From contig CAVSQY010000001.1 in the NCBI GenBank assembly GCA_963730285.1, positions 193,827 through 257,826 of the forward strand: DNA of 64,000 nucleotides, read 5' to 3'. The position numbers and the translations under genes are program-made. Below are positions 1-8,578 of the stretch, in pieces. A model generated the notes under the pieces. The model saw only the letters and a list, made by a program, of their open reading frames with translations. It was not told the DNA's origin and did not search any database. How positions within the stretch are numbered: the stretch's first letter is position 1; each line of letters starts with the position of its first letter. Origin of the DNA: JARDZU01 sp963730285 (GTDB lineage Bacteria > Actinomycetota > Acidimicrobiia > Spongiisociales > ZC4RG35).

Positions 1-1506
1 GAGGAACAACCCCCATCCACGCGGGGACTGCTCTCCGGCCAACTTGGCTTCGATATCAGGCATCTCTGCCGCGGGGATAGCCCGGTCGGCTCCAGAGTCA
101 GTGACCATCACACTGACTTTCTCCTCTGTGGAAACCACTTTGATCCGCACCTCGAGCACAGGGTCGAATCCGTTGCCATGCTCGATTGCATTCATCACCG
201 TCTCACCGACCGCCGTCTTGAGCCGCTCCAGCCTGGGATGGGCCAGACCGAGGGGGCCAACGACCTTGGCGACCTCAGAGATGGCGAGACGCTCGTTTCC
301 CTCGATGCTCGGCACCTGGAACGAGGTGAGGACCGTGGGGTCGATGGCGGCCTCGAAGGCGATTGCCGATGATGCCGCCGATGAGGTGCGCCGCACCACG
401 ACGAGTGTGATGTCGTCTTCCTGCTCGGCATCAGCCCCGGTCCACTTCTCGAGGTCGCCGACCAAACCACCCACGACGTTCGAATCGTCTCCCCGCAGAC
501 CGACTCGGTCCATCAGCCTGGAGAATCCATACATCTCGCCGGCCACGTTGTGAGCTTCAGTGATCCCGTCACTGGTCAGCACCATCACGTCTCCATCGGA
601 GAGGCGATAGGTGTGCTGCTCATAGATCATGTCCGACATGAGGCCCAACGGCATCCCGGTGGCGCGCAACTCGATCACCCCGTCGGATGTCCTCACATAG
701 GGGAGGTTGTGTCCGGCATTTGCCAGGACCACGTCGCCGCGGATTGTGTCGACAATCGCATAGAGACAAGTGACGAACATGGCCGGGGGGATCTCGGGCA
801 CCAGCCCCTCGTTGACGTCTGCCAGCACCGCCGACGGTGAATCGTGGCGCTGTGCCGCGGCCCGAAGCATCGACCGGCAAGTCGCCATTACCAATGCGGC
901 CGGCACTCCCTTGTCGGTGACGTCACCGATCACCACACCAAGACGATTGCCACCCAGGTCGATGAAGTCGTAGAAATCCCCTCCGACGGCTCGGGCGGGA
1001 CGGTAGAAAGCGTCGACATGCCACCCCGGGATCGAGGGGAGCTCCTTGGGGAGCAGTGTCTGCTGAATCAGGGCGGCGACCTGGAGCTCCTGTTGGATTC
1101 GCTCTCGCTCTTTGGCCTCGACCTGCTGCTCGCGCACCAACTGTGCCACCTTCATGGCAGGTGCCACCTGAGAGGCCAGGCTCCCCAAAAGCCTGCGATC
1201 GTCACTCGAGTACGGCTGGTCCGAGAGCCTGGAGCCGAGATAGAGGGCTCCCATCAACGCTCCCTGGCCGATGAGCGGAACGACCAAGTCGACTCCCGCC
1301 TCGCGCAACTGAGCCAAGGCGGGGGACGAGACCTCCAAATCCTTCAACTCGACGGGCCCCCCTATGGAAAGGAGGGCAGTCTCCAGAGCGTCTCCGGGCG
1401 GGATCTCGATTGGCACCACCGGGGTGGTGCGAGCCGACACCGGAGGTGATGTCTCGTCGCTCTCCGTGGGCTTGTCTGACTTTCGCCGCCTCATCAGCTG
1501 AACCAT
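1..1506 (-). CDS. SpoIIE/PP2C phosphatase with GAF-like N-terminus and C-terminal HATPase (partial)
   Basis: I translated the minus strand from ATG 1506-1504; it stays open to the window edge (502 codons, C-terminus cut). Residues about 60-125 look like the end of a GAF domain and are followed by a charged helical linker. The PP2C/SpoIIE phosphatase domain then begins (QVAALIQQTLLP, RPARAVGGDFYDF, GDVTDKGVPAALVMA, LANAGHNLPY, TSDGITEA, EQEDDITLVVV), keeping the Asp metal ligands. The tail carries an RsbW/SpoIIAB-type ATPase N-box (ETVMNAIEHGNGFD) and G1-like MVTDSGAD. Such proteins control anti-sigma/anti-anti-sigma partner switching. The upstream minus-strand membrane protein, 76 bp away, is probably its sensor and in the same operon. 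Family assignment is firm; the partner sigma factor is not visible. Confidence 0.93.
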   Translation of the reverse strand, partial: MVQLMRRRKSDKPTESDETSPPVSARTTPVVPIEIPPGDALETALLSIGGPVELKDLEVSSPALAQLREAGVDLVVPLIGQGALMGALYLGSRLSDQPYSSDDRRLLGSLASQVAPAMKVAQLVREQQVEAKERERIQQELQVAALIQQTLLPKELPSIPGWHVDAFYRPARAVGGDFYDFIDLGGNRLGVVIGDVTDKGVPAALVMATCRSMLRAAAQRHDSPSAVLADVNEGLVPEIPPAMFVTCLYAIVDTIRGDVVLANAGHNLPYVRTSDGVIELRATGMPLGLMSDMIYEQHTYRLSDGDVMVLTSDGITEAHNVAGEMYGFSRLMDRVGLRGDDSNVVGGLVGDLEKWTGADAEQEDDITLVVVRRTSSAASSAIAFEAAIDPTVLTSFQVPSIEGNERLAISEVAKVVGPLGLAHPRLERLKTAVGETVMNAIEHGNGFDPVLEVRIKVVSTEEKVSVMVTDSGADRAIPAAEMPDIEAKLAGEQSPRGWGLFL

Positions 1507-1582
1507 GACACCTTTCTACCTGCCATTCGTTCCGGAATCGTTACGAGAGCCGGCACTCGGGTCTGAGATTGAGACGTAGTTC

Positions 1583-2827
1583 TCAATGGTCACGCAGCCA
1601 GACCCCGATTGCAGAGGGCTCCATGGTCTCACCCACTACCTCGACCCATCCCGTGATGACATCGTTCGGGTCGATCTCATTGCGAAGCGACCGCGCAAAG
1701 CGATCGGCGACTTTCTCTGCGTCGTATCTGGTGCGGTTGAAGCGGCGATCGACCCAACGCTGCGTTCGTCGACGCAGTGGGTTGAAAAGCACAAAGACCG
1801 TGAGCGTCGAGGCAGCGACGACGATGGGGTTGTCAGAGGGTAGGAACAGGGTCAACACCGAGACGATCCCAAAGATCACCGCGGCGAGGGCACCCACCAC
1901 CACCGCATAGGAGACAGCTCGCGAGATCAGCCTGTCGATGTCGAACAGGCCAAACCTGACGATACTGGCTGTGATCATCCCCGCCACGAACACGGTGAAC
2001 GCGATATCGAGAAGGGCTGTGCCCTCCGGGGACAGCTCGATCGAATTCGTGCCGAGGAAGAACAGGGCGGACACGATGGCCACCCAGAAGATCAATTTGA
2101 GTTGCTGGCGGATGACCGGAGATGCTTGCCTAAACCGCGCCACAAGCGAGACCAGCCCAAACAGTGGCAAGACATTCAGACCGGCAAACACCACCATGTT
2201 GATGGCACTCGAGCCGTCAATAGGTGACAAGGCGCTGATGGCAACGGGATTGTCGAGACCTGCGGTTTCCGGCGACGCTCCAGGTGAGAATGCTGCGATG
2301 AAGACGGTGGCGATGACCACGACCCACATTGCGATCTCAGCGCCTCGCCATCTCCGTGTCGGTAGCTCCCCATTGGGGTAGTAGAGCAGGGTGAACGGAA
2401 TGTTGACCTGGCCGGCGACCCACACCCAGCGGACCAACCAGGCGGAGAACACCACCAGCGCCGTCTTCCCCCAAGCCCCGAGCCCGTAGTTGGCGAACCT
2501 GACCGAAAAACTCTCGACCAACGTGCTGACACCGGCCACCATTATCCACCACCCGACCTTGTTGCCGGGCTGGGATCTGATGATCGTCAGCGCCAGGGTG
2601 GCCACCAGCACAAAGGCGAAGTCCTCGCCGGCGGCGAAGGGAACCGACGGGTCCAGTGGAGCTGCCGGGCCATTGACCAACAAGAGGATTACATCACCTA
2701 CGTACAACAGGATGGCAAAGCCCCAAATGCCCCACCCAAGCCTCGAGCTCCAGCGGATCGCTGGGTTCCCTATTTCCATCTTGGTCATCGACCCCACCAT
2801 TCCCGATCGACCGTTACGCAAACGCAA
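1583..2827 (-). CDS. Polytopic membrane sensor lacking an output domain
   Basis: This 414-residue protein (TTG start at 2827; ATG 2791 or 2776 are alternatives, and none has a decisive ribosome site) has about eight hydrophobic segments. A soluble tail includes VDRRFNRTRYDAEKVADRFARSLRNEID and ends GETMEPSAIGVWLRDH. In actinobacterial and Chloroflexota sensor kinases and phosphatases this tail normally links the membrane part to a GAF, kinase or PP2C module. Here the protein stops at that point. The next gene downstream begins with a GAF-like segment and a PP2C phosphatase, so the pair looks like one sensor split into two polypeptides. The signal is unknown. Confidence 0.8.
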   Translation of the reverse strand: MRLRNGRSGMVGSMTKMEIGNPAIRWSSRLGWGIWGFAILLYVGDVILLLVNGPAAPLDPSVPFAAGEDFAFVLVATLALTIIRSQPGNKVGWWIMVAGVSTLVESFSVRFANYGLGAWGKTALVVFSAWLVRWVWVAGQVNIPFTLLYYPNGELPTRRWRGAEIAMWVVVIATVFIAAFSPGASPETAGLDNPVAISALSPIDGSSAINMVVFAGLNVLPLFGLVSLVARFRQASPVIRQQLKLIFWVAIVSALFFLGTNSIELSPEGTALLDIAFTVFVAGMITASIVRFGLFDIDRLISRAVSYAVVVGALAAVIFGIVSVLTLFLPSDNPIVVAASTLTVFVLFNPLRRRTQRWVDRRFNRTRYDAEKVADRFARSLRNEIDPNDVITGWVEVVGETMEPSAIGVWLRDH

Positions 2828-2903
2828 CGAGAACTCGTGATCCCGCGTTCCGAACCCCGTGAACTTGGCTTCTCGTAACGCCGGCAGTTAGCTTTGGTCC
2901 GCT

Positions 2904-5651
2904 TTGGGAACGAGTAAACCCTCACTGGCTATATGTCTGCTTGGCTCACCCGAAGTGACAATCGCCGGCCGGGACCTGGTGGTCGACACCCGCAAGGCCG
3001 TGGCGATGCTCGCCTACCTGGCGGTCGAGGGGCGGACCACCCGCGACACGCTGGCGGCCCTGTTCTGGGCGGACTCCAACCCCGAAAGGGCACGGGCCAG
3101 TCTCCGCAGAACCCTGTCCGCGTTGCGTAGCGGTCTCGGGCCCGATCGCGTGAGCGCAGACCGAGACCTGGTCCGTCTGGACCACGTCGATTCATGTGAT
3201 GTCGTCGCCTTCCAAGCCGATCTCGAAGCGACCTCCCATCACCAACACGACCACTCCGATGTGTGCGCCGACTGCATTCCCCTCCTCACACGAGCCACCA
3301 GGCTCTACCGGGGAGACTTCCTCCAGGGTTTCTCGATTCGGGGTGCCCCGGATTTCGAAGACTGGGCACGCAGTGTCGCCGAAGGGCTCCGGATACAGGC
3401 CGGGGACGCCTTCAATCGCCTCGCCGCCGCCCAGGCCGCTGCTGGTGACTTCCGTGGTGCGATTGTCGCAGTGACCCGATGGGTCGACCTCGACCCGCTT
3501 CACGAGCCTGCCTATCGCCAGCTGATGCTTCTCAACGCATGGTCCGGTGATCGACCGGGAGTCATCGAGACCTACAACGAATGCCTGGCCGTCCTCGACC
3601 GCGAGCTGGGAGTCGCACCCCTCGAAGAGACCACCGAACTCTATGAGGCAATCCTGGACGACGATCTTCCTCCGGCGCCGGGCATCAGACACAGGCCAAA
3701 GATCATTTCTCCGCCCCGGCCGGCCGCATCGGCGGACATGATCGATCGCGTCGAGGAACTGACGGCACTTCGGCAGGCGTGGAGCTCATCTTCCGACAAG
3801 GGGCGCGTGCTTTTCGTGCAGGGCGCCTCCTGGATGGGAAAGACCCGCCTTCTCGAAACGGTGGTCGACGAGGTGACGGCAACGGGCGGCCATTCCGTGT
3901 TGAGCCGCGCCTTTCGCATGGAGCAGACACTTCCCTTCGGGGTGGCCGCTCAGATCCTGTCCCAACTGAGGCCGATGATCGAACCGATCTCCGAACGGGT
4001 GCCGGTATGGGTGAGAGAGGAGCTCGGTCGGCTCGACCCGGCCCTTGACCCGGGAAGTCACCCTCTGCCCCCTGACCAGCTGGGTGAGCTCCGACTCTTC
4101 GAGTCGTTCAAGGAGACGATCAGGCTCCTCACCGAGGACCGGCCCCTCATGCTCGCCATCGACGATGCCCAATGGGCCGACCCGGCATCTGCCGCCCTCA
4201 TTGCCTATCTGGGGCGGAGGATCCAGGAGGTATCGGTCCTGCTGGTGATTTCGGTCAGAAGCGGCGAGGAGATCCCGCCGAGTCTCTCCGATCTGTCGGA
4301 CCAGGTCGAAGAGGAGATCACCCTTGGCCCATTGACCCCCGCACAACTGGAGGGACGAGTGCCGGTCGGGTCCGACGCCGAGTCGATCACCTCCCGCACC
4401 GGTGGTATCCCATTATTGGTCCAGGAGACGATTGCGGGTGCATTCCAAGGCTCCGATCCCCCAGGCGTGATCCGCTACGTCGAAGAGCGTCTCCGCGGCC
4501 TCGGAGAGTTGGGGAGCCAGGTTCTCGCGTCTGCATCGGTGTTGGGAGGAATCTGCGACGCCCCATTGCTCAGGGAAGTGAGCGGACGGGGTGACGACGA
4601 GGTCGTTCAGGCCGTTGAGGAGTTGATCAACTCAGGCCTGCTCCGCGAAATCCCGGAGGGACTGACATTCGGTCTCGACCTCCTGGCCAGAGCTGTCTAC
4701 GACTCGACGTCTCTCACCCGCCGCCGTGTGCTCCACTCGAGGGCCGCTTCTGCTCTGGGGTCGCGGCCCAGAGCGCGAAGTGACGCCCGCATGGCGGCGT
4801 CCGTGGCCGCCCACCATCGGGAGGCAGGGAGCCCAGAGGCTTCCGAGTGGTATCGGTTGGCAGGATCTCTCTCTCGAAGGGTGAACGCCAACGCCGAGGC
4901 CCGAGCTCTGTATGAGACCGCGATGGCCTTGGGGGACGGCGACGCCGGCTTTCTCCACTTGGAGCTGGGCGAGCTGGCCATGGCGAGCGGCGACTACTCG
5001 AAAGCGATCAAAGAGTTCAGGACGGCGGCTGCCGAGTCTGAGGGGGAGAGGCTCGGCGTTATAGAGCACCGACTGGGTGAAGTCCAGCGACTCCTGGGAC
5101 GTTTCACAATCGCCGAGGAGCATTTCGAGAGAGCCACCAACGGTCACCCACACCCGGCGGCGGTCTACGCCGACTGGGCACTCCTGCACCATCGGCTCGG
5201 CGACCAGGCAAGAGCGGAAGCGTCCGCCGAGCGCGCCCTGCAGCTTGCCGAGACCGAGGGGGACAGACGCTCCATCGCGCGTGCGCTCAACATCCTCGGT
5301 GTCGTCTCGACCGATCCGGAACGAGCCATGACTCATTTGGACAGGGCCCTCTCCCTGGTCGGTGACGACGAGGTGGCTCGGATGGCCTCACTCAACAACA
5401 AGGCCCGCCTGATGGGAAAAACCGGTCGAGACACGGAGGCCGTGGCCATGGTCGAGGAGGCAATCGAGATCGCCGCCCGCTCAGGCCACAGGCATCGCGA
5501 GGCAGCGCTTCTCAACCAACTCGCCGACCTCCACCATGGCGCGGGCAGGGAAGAGCAAGCCCGGGACGCCTTGAAGCAGGCCGTGACGCTCTTTGCAGAC
5601 GTCGATGCGGGCGGGCTCGAGCCGGAGGTATGGCTGCTCAGCGCCTGGTGA
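2904..5651 (+). CDS. SARP/BTAD-family transcriptional regulator with AAA ATPase and TPR domains
   Basis: 915 residues. The N-terminal winged helix (residues 8-95: LLGSPEVTIAGRDL, KAVAMLAYLAVEG, RASLRRTLSALRSGL) is followed by a bacterial transcriptional activation domain (about 100-255). A STAND/AAA ATPase comes next, with Walker A GASWMGKTRLLE near residue 310 and Walker B LMLAIDDAQWAD near 415. The C-terminal third is TPR-like helical repeats. The TTG start at 2904 is chosen because it keeps the first beta strand of the SARP fold; ATG 2933 is out of frame. It is divergent from the sensor/phosphatase pair. Such regulators bind direct repeats upstream of target genes; the target is not evident here. 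Confidence 0.88.
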   Translation: MGTSKPSLAICLLGSPEVTIAGRDLVVDTRKAVAMLAYLAVEGRTTRDTLAALFWADSNPERARASLRRTLSALRSGLGPDRVSADRDLVRLDHVDSCDVVAFQADLEATSHHQHDHSDVCADCIPLLTRATRLYRGDFLQGFSIRGAPDFEDWARSVAEGLRIQAGDAFNRLAAAQAAAGDFRGAIVAVTRWVDLDPLHEPAYRQLMLLNAWSGDRPGVIETYNECLAVLDRELGVAPLEETTELYEAILDDDLPPAPGIRHRPKIISPPRPAASADMIDRVEELTALRQAWSSSSDKGRVLFVQGASWMGKTRLLETVVDEVTATGGHSVLSRAFRMEQTLPFGVAAQILSQLRPMIEPISERVPVWVREELGRLDPALDPGSHPLPPDQLGELRLFESFKETIRLLTEDRPLMLAIDDAQWADPASAALIAYLGRRIQEVSVLLVISVRSGEEIPPSLSDLSDQVEEEITLGPLTPAQLEGRVPVGSDAESITSRTGGIPLLVQETIAGAFQGSDPPGVIRYVEERLRGLGELGSQVLASASVLGGICDAPLLREVSGRGDDEVVQAVEELINSGLLREIPEGLTFGLDLLARAVYDSTSLTRRRVLHSRAASALGSRPRARSDARMAASVAAHHREAGSPEASEWYRLAGSLSRRVNANAEARALYETAMALGDGDAGFLHLELGELAMASGDYSKAIKEFRTAAAESEGERLGVIEHRLGEVQRLLGRFTIAEEHFERATNGHPHPAAVYADWALLHHRLGDQARAEASAERALQLAETEGDRRSIARALNILGVVSTDPERAMTHLDRALSLVGDDEVARMASLNNKARLMGKTGRDTEAVAMVEEAIEIAARSGHRHREAALLNQLADLHHGAGREEQARDALKQAVTLFADVDAGGLEPEVWLLSAW

Positions 5652-5699
5652 CGCGCAAACCCCTCGACCGGGCCGGTAGCCTCACCAATAGCCTGCGAG

Positions 5700-6128
5700 G
5701 TGACACCCTTGGACATAATCGACCGACATTTCGCCGCCGAGAACTCCCACGATGTCGCGGGGACACTTGCCACCTACACCGATGACATCGTCTGGGACGA
5801 CGTGACCCATCCCGACTCGCCCTTCCACGGCAAGGAGGAGGTGGGGGAGGTCTACGGAGGGATCATCGATGCCATCCCGGATGTGAACCTCGCCAACGTC
5901 AAACGCTTCACCGGTGAGGAAGGAAGGTATGTCGTCGATGAGTCCCTGCTCACGGGTCACGTCGTCGGATCCTGGGCCGGTGTCGAAGGCGGTGGAGCCC
6001 CGGTGTCGGTGCGAATCCTTCATGTCTTCGAGGTGCGAGACGGGCTGATCAGCTACGAGAACGCCTGGTTCGACGCAGCCGAGGTGCAACGCCAGATCGC
6101 GGTGTGGAAGGAACGACCCACGGACTGA
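5700..6128 (+). CDS. SnoaL/NTF2-like domain protein
   Basis: 142-residue alpha+beta cone-fold protein: IDRHFAAENSHDVAGTLATY, DDIVWDDVTHP, FHGKEEVGEVYGGIIDAIPD and HVFEVRDGLISYENAWFD are typical of the SnoaL-like family (ester cyclases, ketosteroid-isomerase relatives, many of unknown function). The start is GTG 5700 or TTG 5709; GAGG at 5697-5700 is better spaced for TTG 5709. It lies 48 bp after the SARP gene and may share its transcript. Substrate unknown. Confidence 0.75.
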   Translation: MTPLDIIDRHFAAENSHDVAGTLATYTDDIVWDDVTHPDSPFHGKEEVGEVYGGIIDAIPDVNLANVKRFTGEEGRYVVDESLLTGHVVGSWAGVEGGGAPVSVRILHVFEVRDGLISYENAWFDAAEVQRQIAVWKERPTD

Positions 6129-6153
6129 ACGGCTCCCTCACGGAGAGGACCGG

Positions 6154-6801
6154 TCAGTCGGTCGAAGTCCTGACATCGGCTTCGCGCCCGAGCACGAACC
6201 AAATCGCATGGACCGGCACGTCGCCTCGGTTGAAGAGACGATGGGGTCGGGTGGAGTCGAATGCGATCGAGTCCCCGGGCCCGAGCTGGTACTCCTGAAA
6301 GCCGATCTGGATGCCGAGGGTCCCCGACATCACATAGCCGTACTCACGACCGTGGTGACGCATGAGAGACTCGTCGGGCGTCGATGCTCCCCCCACCTCA
6401 TATATGGCGTGTAGGAAATCGATCTCATCTTCGGTGCCCGAGGTGAGCCGCTCCCATCGCACCCCCGAGGCCAGGTCGATGGCCGATCGAAAGCCCGGGT
6501 GTGTCAACGGCTCGCGATCGGCCTCTCTCATTTGGAAGTCCTCACCCGCTCCCGGCTCGAAATTCTCACCGTGAATGATCCGATCGAGTGACAACCCCAA
6601 CTCGGTGACGATGGCATAGAGGGTGCCGACGGAGGGCTTGGACAAACCCGTCTCCAGCTGTGAGATCAGACTGGCGGAAAGCCCGAGGCGCCGCGCCAAC
6701 TCTCGCTGGCTCAGTCCCGCCTTGCCCCGTTCCTCTCGCAGCCGATCGCCGATTCCCTCGAGACCGTCCTGGCTGGATGTTGCTCTTTGGATCTCGGTCA
6801 C
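6154..6801 (-). CDS. XRE-family regulator with C-terminal cupin sensor domain
   Basis: 215 residues. The N-terminal helix-turn-helix (about 17-72: LREERGKAGLSQRELARRLG, SASLISQLETGLSKPSVGTL) is followed by a cupin_2 domain (about 130-205: GREYGYVMSGTLGIQIGFQE, LGPGDSIAFDSTRPHRLFN). Proteins of this build bind a small metabolite in the cupin and regulate adjacent catabolic genes. The GTG start overlaps the SDR stop by 4 nt (GTGA), so the two are translationally coupled. It is the only regulator in the catabolic island, so it is the natural candidate to bind the repeated palindromic site at 7564-7692. Confidence 0.9.
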   Translation of the reverse strand: MTEIQRATSSQDGLEGIGDRLREERGKAGLSQRELARRLGLSASLISQLETGLSKPSVGTLYAIVTELGLSLDRIIHGENFEPGAGEDFQMREADREPLTHPGFRSAIDLASGVRWERLTSGTEDEIDFLHAIYEVGGASTPDESLMRHHGREYGYVMSGTLGIQIGFQEYQLGPGDSIAFDSTRPHRLFNRGDVPVHAIWFVLGREADVRTSTD

Positions 6802-7511
6802 ATCAGCATCCAGCCGGCATCGACATAGAGGTTCATTCCATTCACTGCTCGATTCTCGAGCAGGAACACGGTTGCGTCGACGATATCCACCATGGTCGCC
6901 AGCCGGCCGGTGGGCGTCCTCGCGATGAACGCCTCCAGCGCCTTGCCCTCCCAGTATGGACTGTCTCCAACTATGCCCGGGTGGATGGCGTTGAAGCGGA
7001 TCGGCGCCAGCTCGGTCGCCAGGGGGACGATCATGCTGGCGACTCCCCCGTTGACCGTGGCCACGGTGGTGGCTCCGGGATAGGGCCGATCCTTGGCACG
7101 CCCACCGAAGAGGACGACGGAACTGTCGTCGGAGAGCTTTGGGAGAAGGGCGTGGATGACCTCGACATAGCCGACCAGCTTCATGGTGGTCAGATAGACC
7201 GCGCTCTCGAACTCGTAATCCTTGATCGGGTTGTTGTCCCTTGCGATGGCCGACAACACCACACGTGACACCGGCCCGACGCCCTCCAAGGCTGGCGCAA
7301 TCGTCTCGGGGTGGCCGAGATCGAATCCGAGGCCGCTGGCCCCTTCTCCGAGAGATGCGGCAATGTCAGAAGCACGGGCCTGGTCCCGACCGGTGATCAC
7401 AGTCCGATGACCTCTGTCGATGTAGTGGCGGGCTATCGCCCCTCCAATGCCCCCGGTGCCCCCAACCACCAACACAACGCCGTCTTCACCCATCCTGCTC
7501 TCCTCGGTCAT
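6798..7511 (-). CDS. SDR-family oxidoreductase
   Basis: 237 residues from ATG 7511; the reading frame extends upstream but only the part from here looks coding. An N-terminal glycine-rich NAD(P) motif (VLVVGGTGGIGGAIARHYI) and an R-rich cofactor region (VITGRDQ) are seen. Further on come VVLSAIARDNN and a C-terminal segment typical of SDRs (FNAIHPGIVGDSPYW, YVDAGWMLM). The usual YxxxK catalytic pair is not obvious: the equivalent stretch reads ATTVATVNGGVASM. It may therefore be an atypical or divergent SDR. First gene of a two-gene operon with the XRE-cupin regulator, divergent from the catabolic run. Confidence 0.8.
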   Translation of the reverse strand: MTEESRMGEDGVVLVVGGTGGIGGAIARHYIDRGHRTVITGRDQARASDIAASLGEGASGLGFDLGHPETIAPALEGVGPVSRVVLSAIARDNNPIKDYEFESAVYLTTMKLVGYVEVIHALLPKLSDDSSVVLFGGRAKDRPYPGATTVATVNGGVASMIVPLATELAPIRFNAIHPGIVGDSPYWEGKALEAFIARTPTGRLATMVDIVDATVFLLENRAVNGMNLYVDAGWMLM

Positions 7512-7563
7512 CGCTACCCCGTGCTCGGGTCTGGACAGTGAGGATACTCGGCGCGGGTCAACC

Positions 7564-7692
7564 GTGTGCAGTGTCACTGATCGGTAATTGTCATCCGTCT
7601 TTGCCCACCGGCCACCAGGTATGGCGGTGATTCGGAAGATCATTTTGCGGACCAGGCCTGGACCGAATTGTGTAGTGTCACTGAACAGTGAC
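7564..7692. promoter_or_regulatory. Divergent regulatory region with repeated palindromic operator-like site
   Basis: The 11-mer AGTGTCACTGA occurs at 7570-7580 and again at 7674-7684; over 17 bp (7564-7580 and 7668-7684) 15 positions agree. The core CAGTGTCACTG is an odd-centred palindrome. The second copy also forms GTCACTG-AA-CAGTGAC (7677-7692), which contains the GTG start at 7688. An extended -10-like TGTGTAGTGT ends 10 nt before that GTG, so the dehydrogenase mRNA may be leaderless. Most simply this is the operator of the XRE-cupin regulator; regulator assignment is inference. Confidence 0.6.
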
Positions 7693-8578
7693 CAACGGGA
7701 CGCCCATAGTCGCAGTGATCGGCACCGGCCGGATGGGAAGCGCAATGGCGAGGACCCTGAGACGCGGGGGTTACGAGCTCGTGGTGTGGAATCGAGGGCA
7801 GGACAAGGCTCGATCGCTTGCCTCAGAGCTTGAGTGCGCAGTGGCCGAAACCGCGGCTGAAGCAGCCGCCGCGGCGGACAACATCATCACCAGCCTCGCC
7901 GATGACCGTGCCCTCGAGGCCGTATATCTCGGCCCCGACGGCATCTCGGAGGGAATCAGATCAGGCTCCATCGCCGTCGACACCAGCACAGTGGATCCCG
8001 AGACCGTCGACAAGGTAGGCGCGGCCGTCGACGCCACCGGAGCTGGTTTCTTGGACTGCCCCGTGTCCGGGAGCGTCTCCACCGTCGAGTCGGGGGCATT
8101 GACAATCATGGCCGGGGGCGACGCCGTGCTGCTGGAAGAGGTGAGACCCGTGCTCGACACCCTGGCGACACGGGTCATCCATGTTGGCGTCCGCGGGACC
8201 GGCGCTGCCACCAAGCTGGCGGTCAATGGCCTGCTCCACGGTCTGAACGTCGCCCTCTCCGAGGCCCTCGTCCTGGCAGAGAAGGCCGGTGTCGACCGCG
8301 ATACCGCATACGAGGTTTTCGCCAATGGGGCTGCTGGGGCGCCCTTCGTCCAATACAAGCGCGAGGCCTACGAGCACCCAGAGAGCGCAAAAGTCGCCTT
8401 CAGCCTCGAATTGGTGGCCAAGGACCTCGAGTTGATCACCGGTCTCGGCCACCGGGTTGGTGCGCCATTGGCCCAGGCCGAGACCAGTCTCGACCTAGTC
8501 AAACGTGCCATCGCCGCCGGTCTCGGCGATGACGACCTGAGCGCCATCGCCGTGTATCTGAGAAGGGTGGGAAGCTGA
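7688..8578 (+). CDS. 3-hydroxyisobutyrate dehydrogenase-like NAD(P)-dependent beta-hydroxyacid dehydrogenase
   Basis: 296 residues. The N-terminal Rossmann motif (VAVIGTGRMGSAMARTLRRGG) and the substrate-binding signature DCPVSGSVSTVESGALTIM are typical of the 6PGDH/HIBADH superfamily. So are GTGAATKLAVNGLL (containing the catalytic Lys) and a helical C-terminal dimerisation domain. It should oxidise a beta-hydroxyacid or reduce the corresponding semialdehyde. GTG start inside the operator palindrome. First gene of the plus-strand catabolic run; its stop overlaps the next ATG (TGATG). Confidence 0.9.
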   Translation: MTNGTPIVAVIGTGRMGSAMARTLRRGGYELVVWNRGQDKARSLASELECAVAETAAEAAAAADNIITSLADDRALEAVYLGPDGISEGIRSGSIAVDTSTVDPETVDKVGAAVDATGAGFLDCPVSGSVSTVESGALTIMAGGDAVLLEEVRPVLDTLATRVIHVGVRGTGAATKLAVNGLLHGLNVALSEALVLAEKAGVDRDTAYEVFANGAAGAPFVQYKREAYEHPESAKVAFSLELVAKDLELITGLGHRVGAPLAQAETSLDLVKRAIAAGLGDDDLSAIAVYLRRVGS

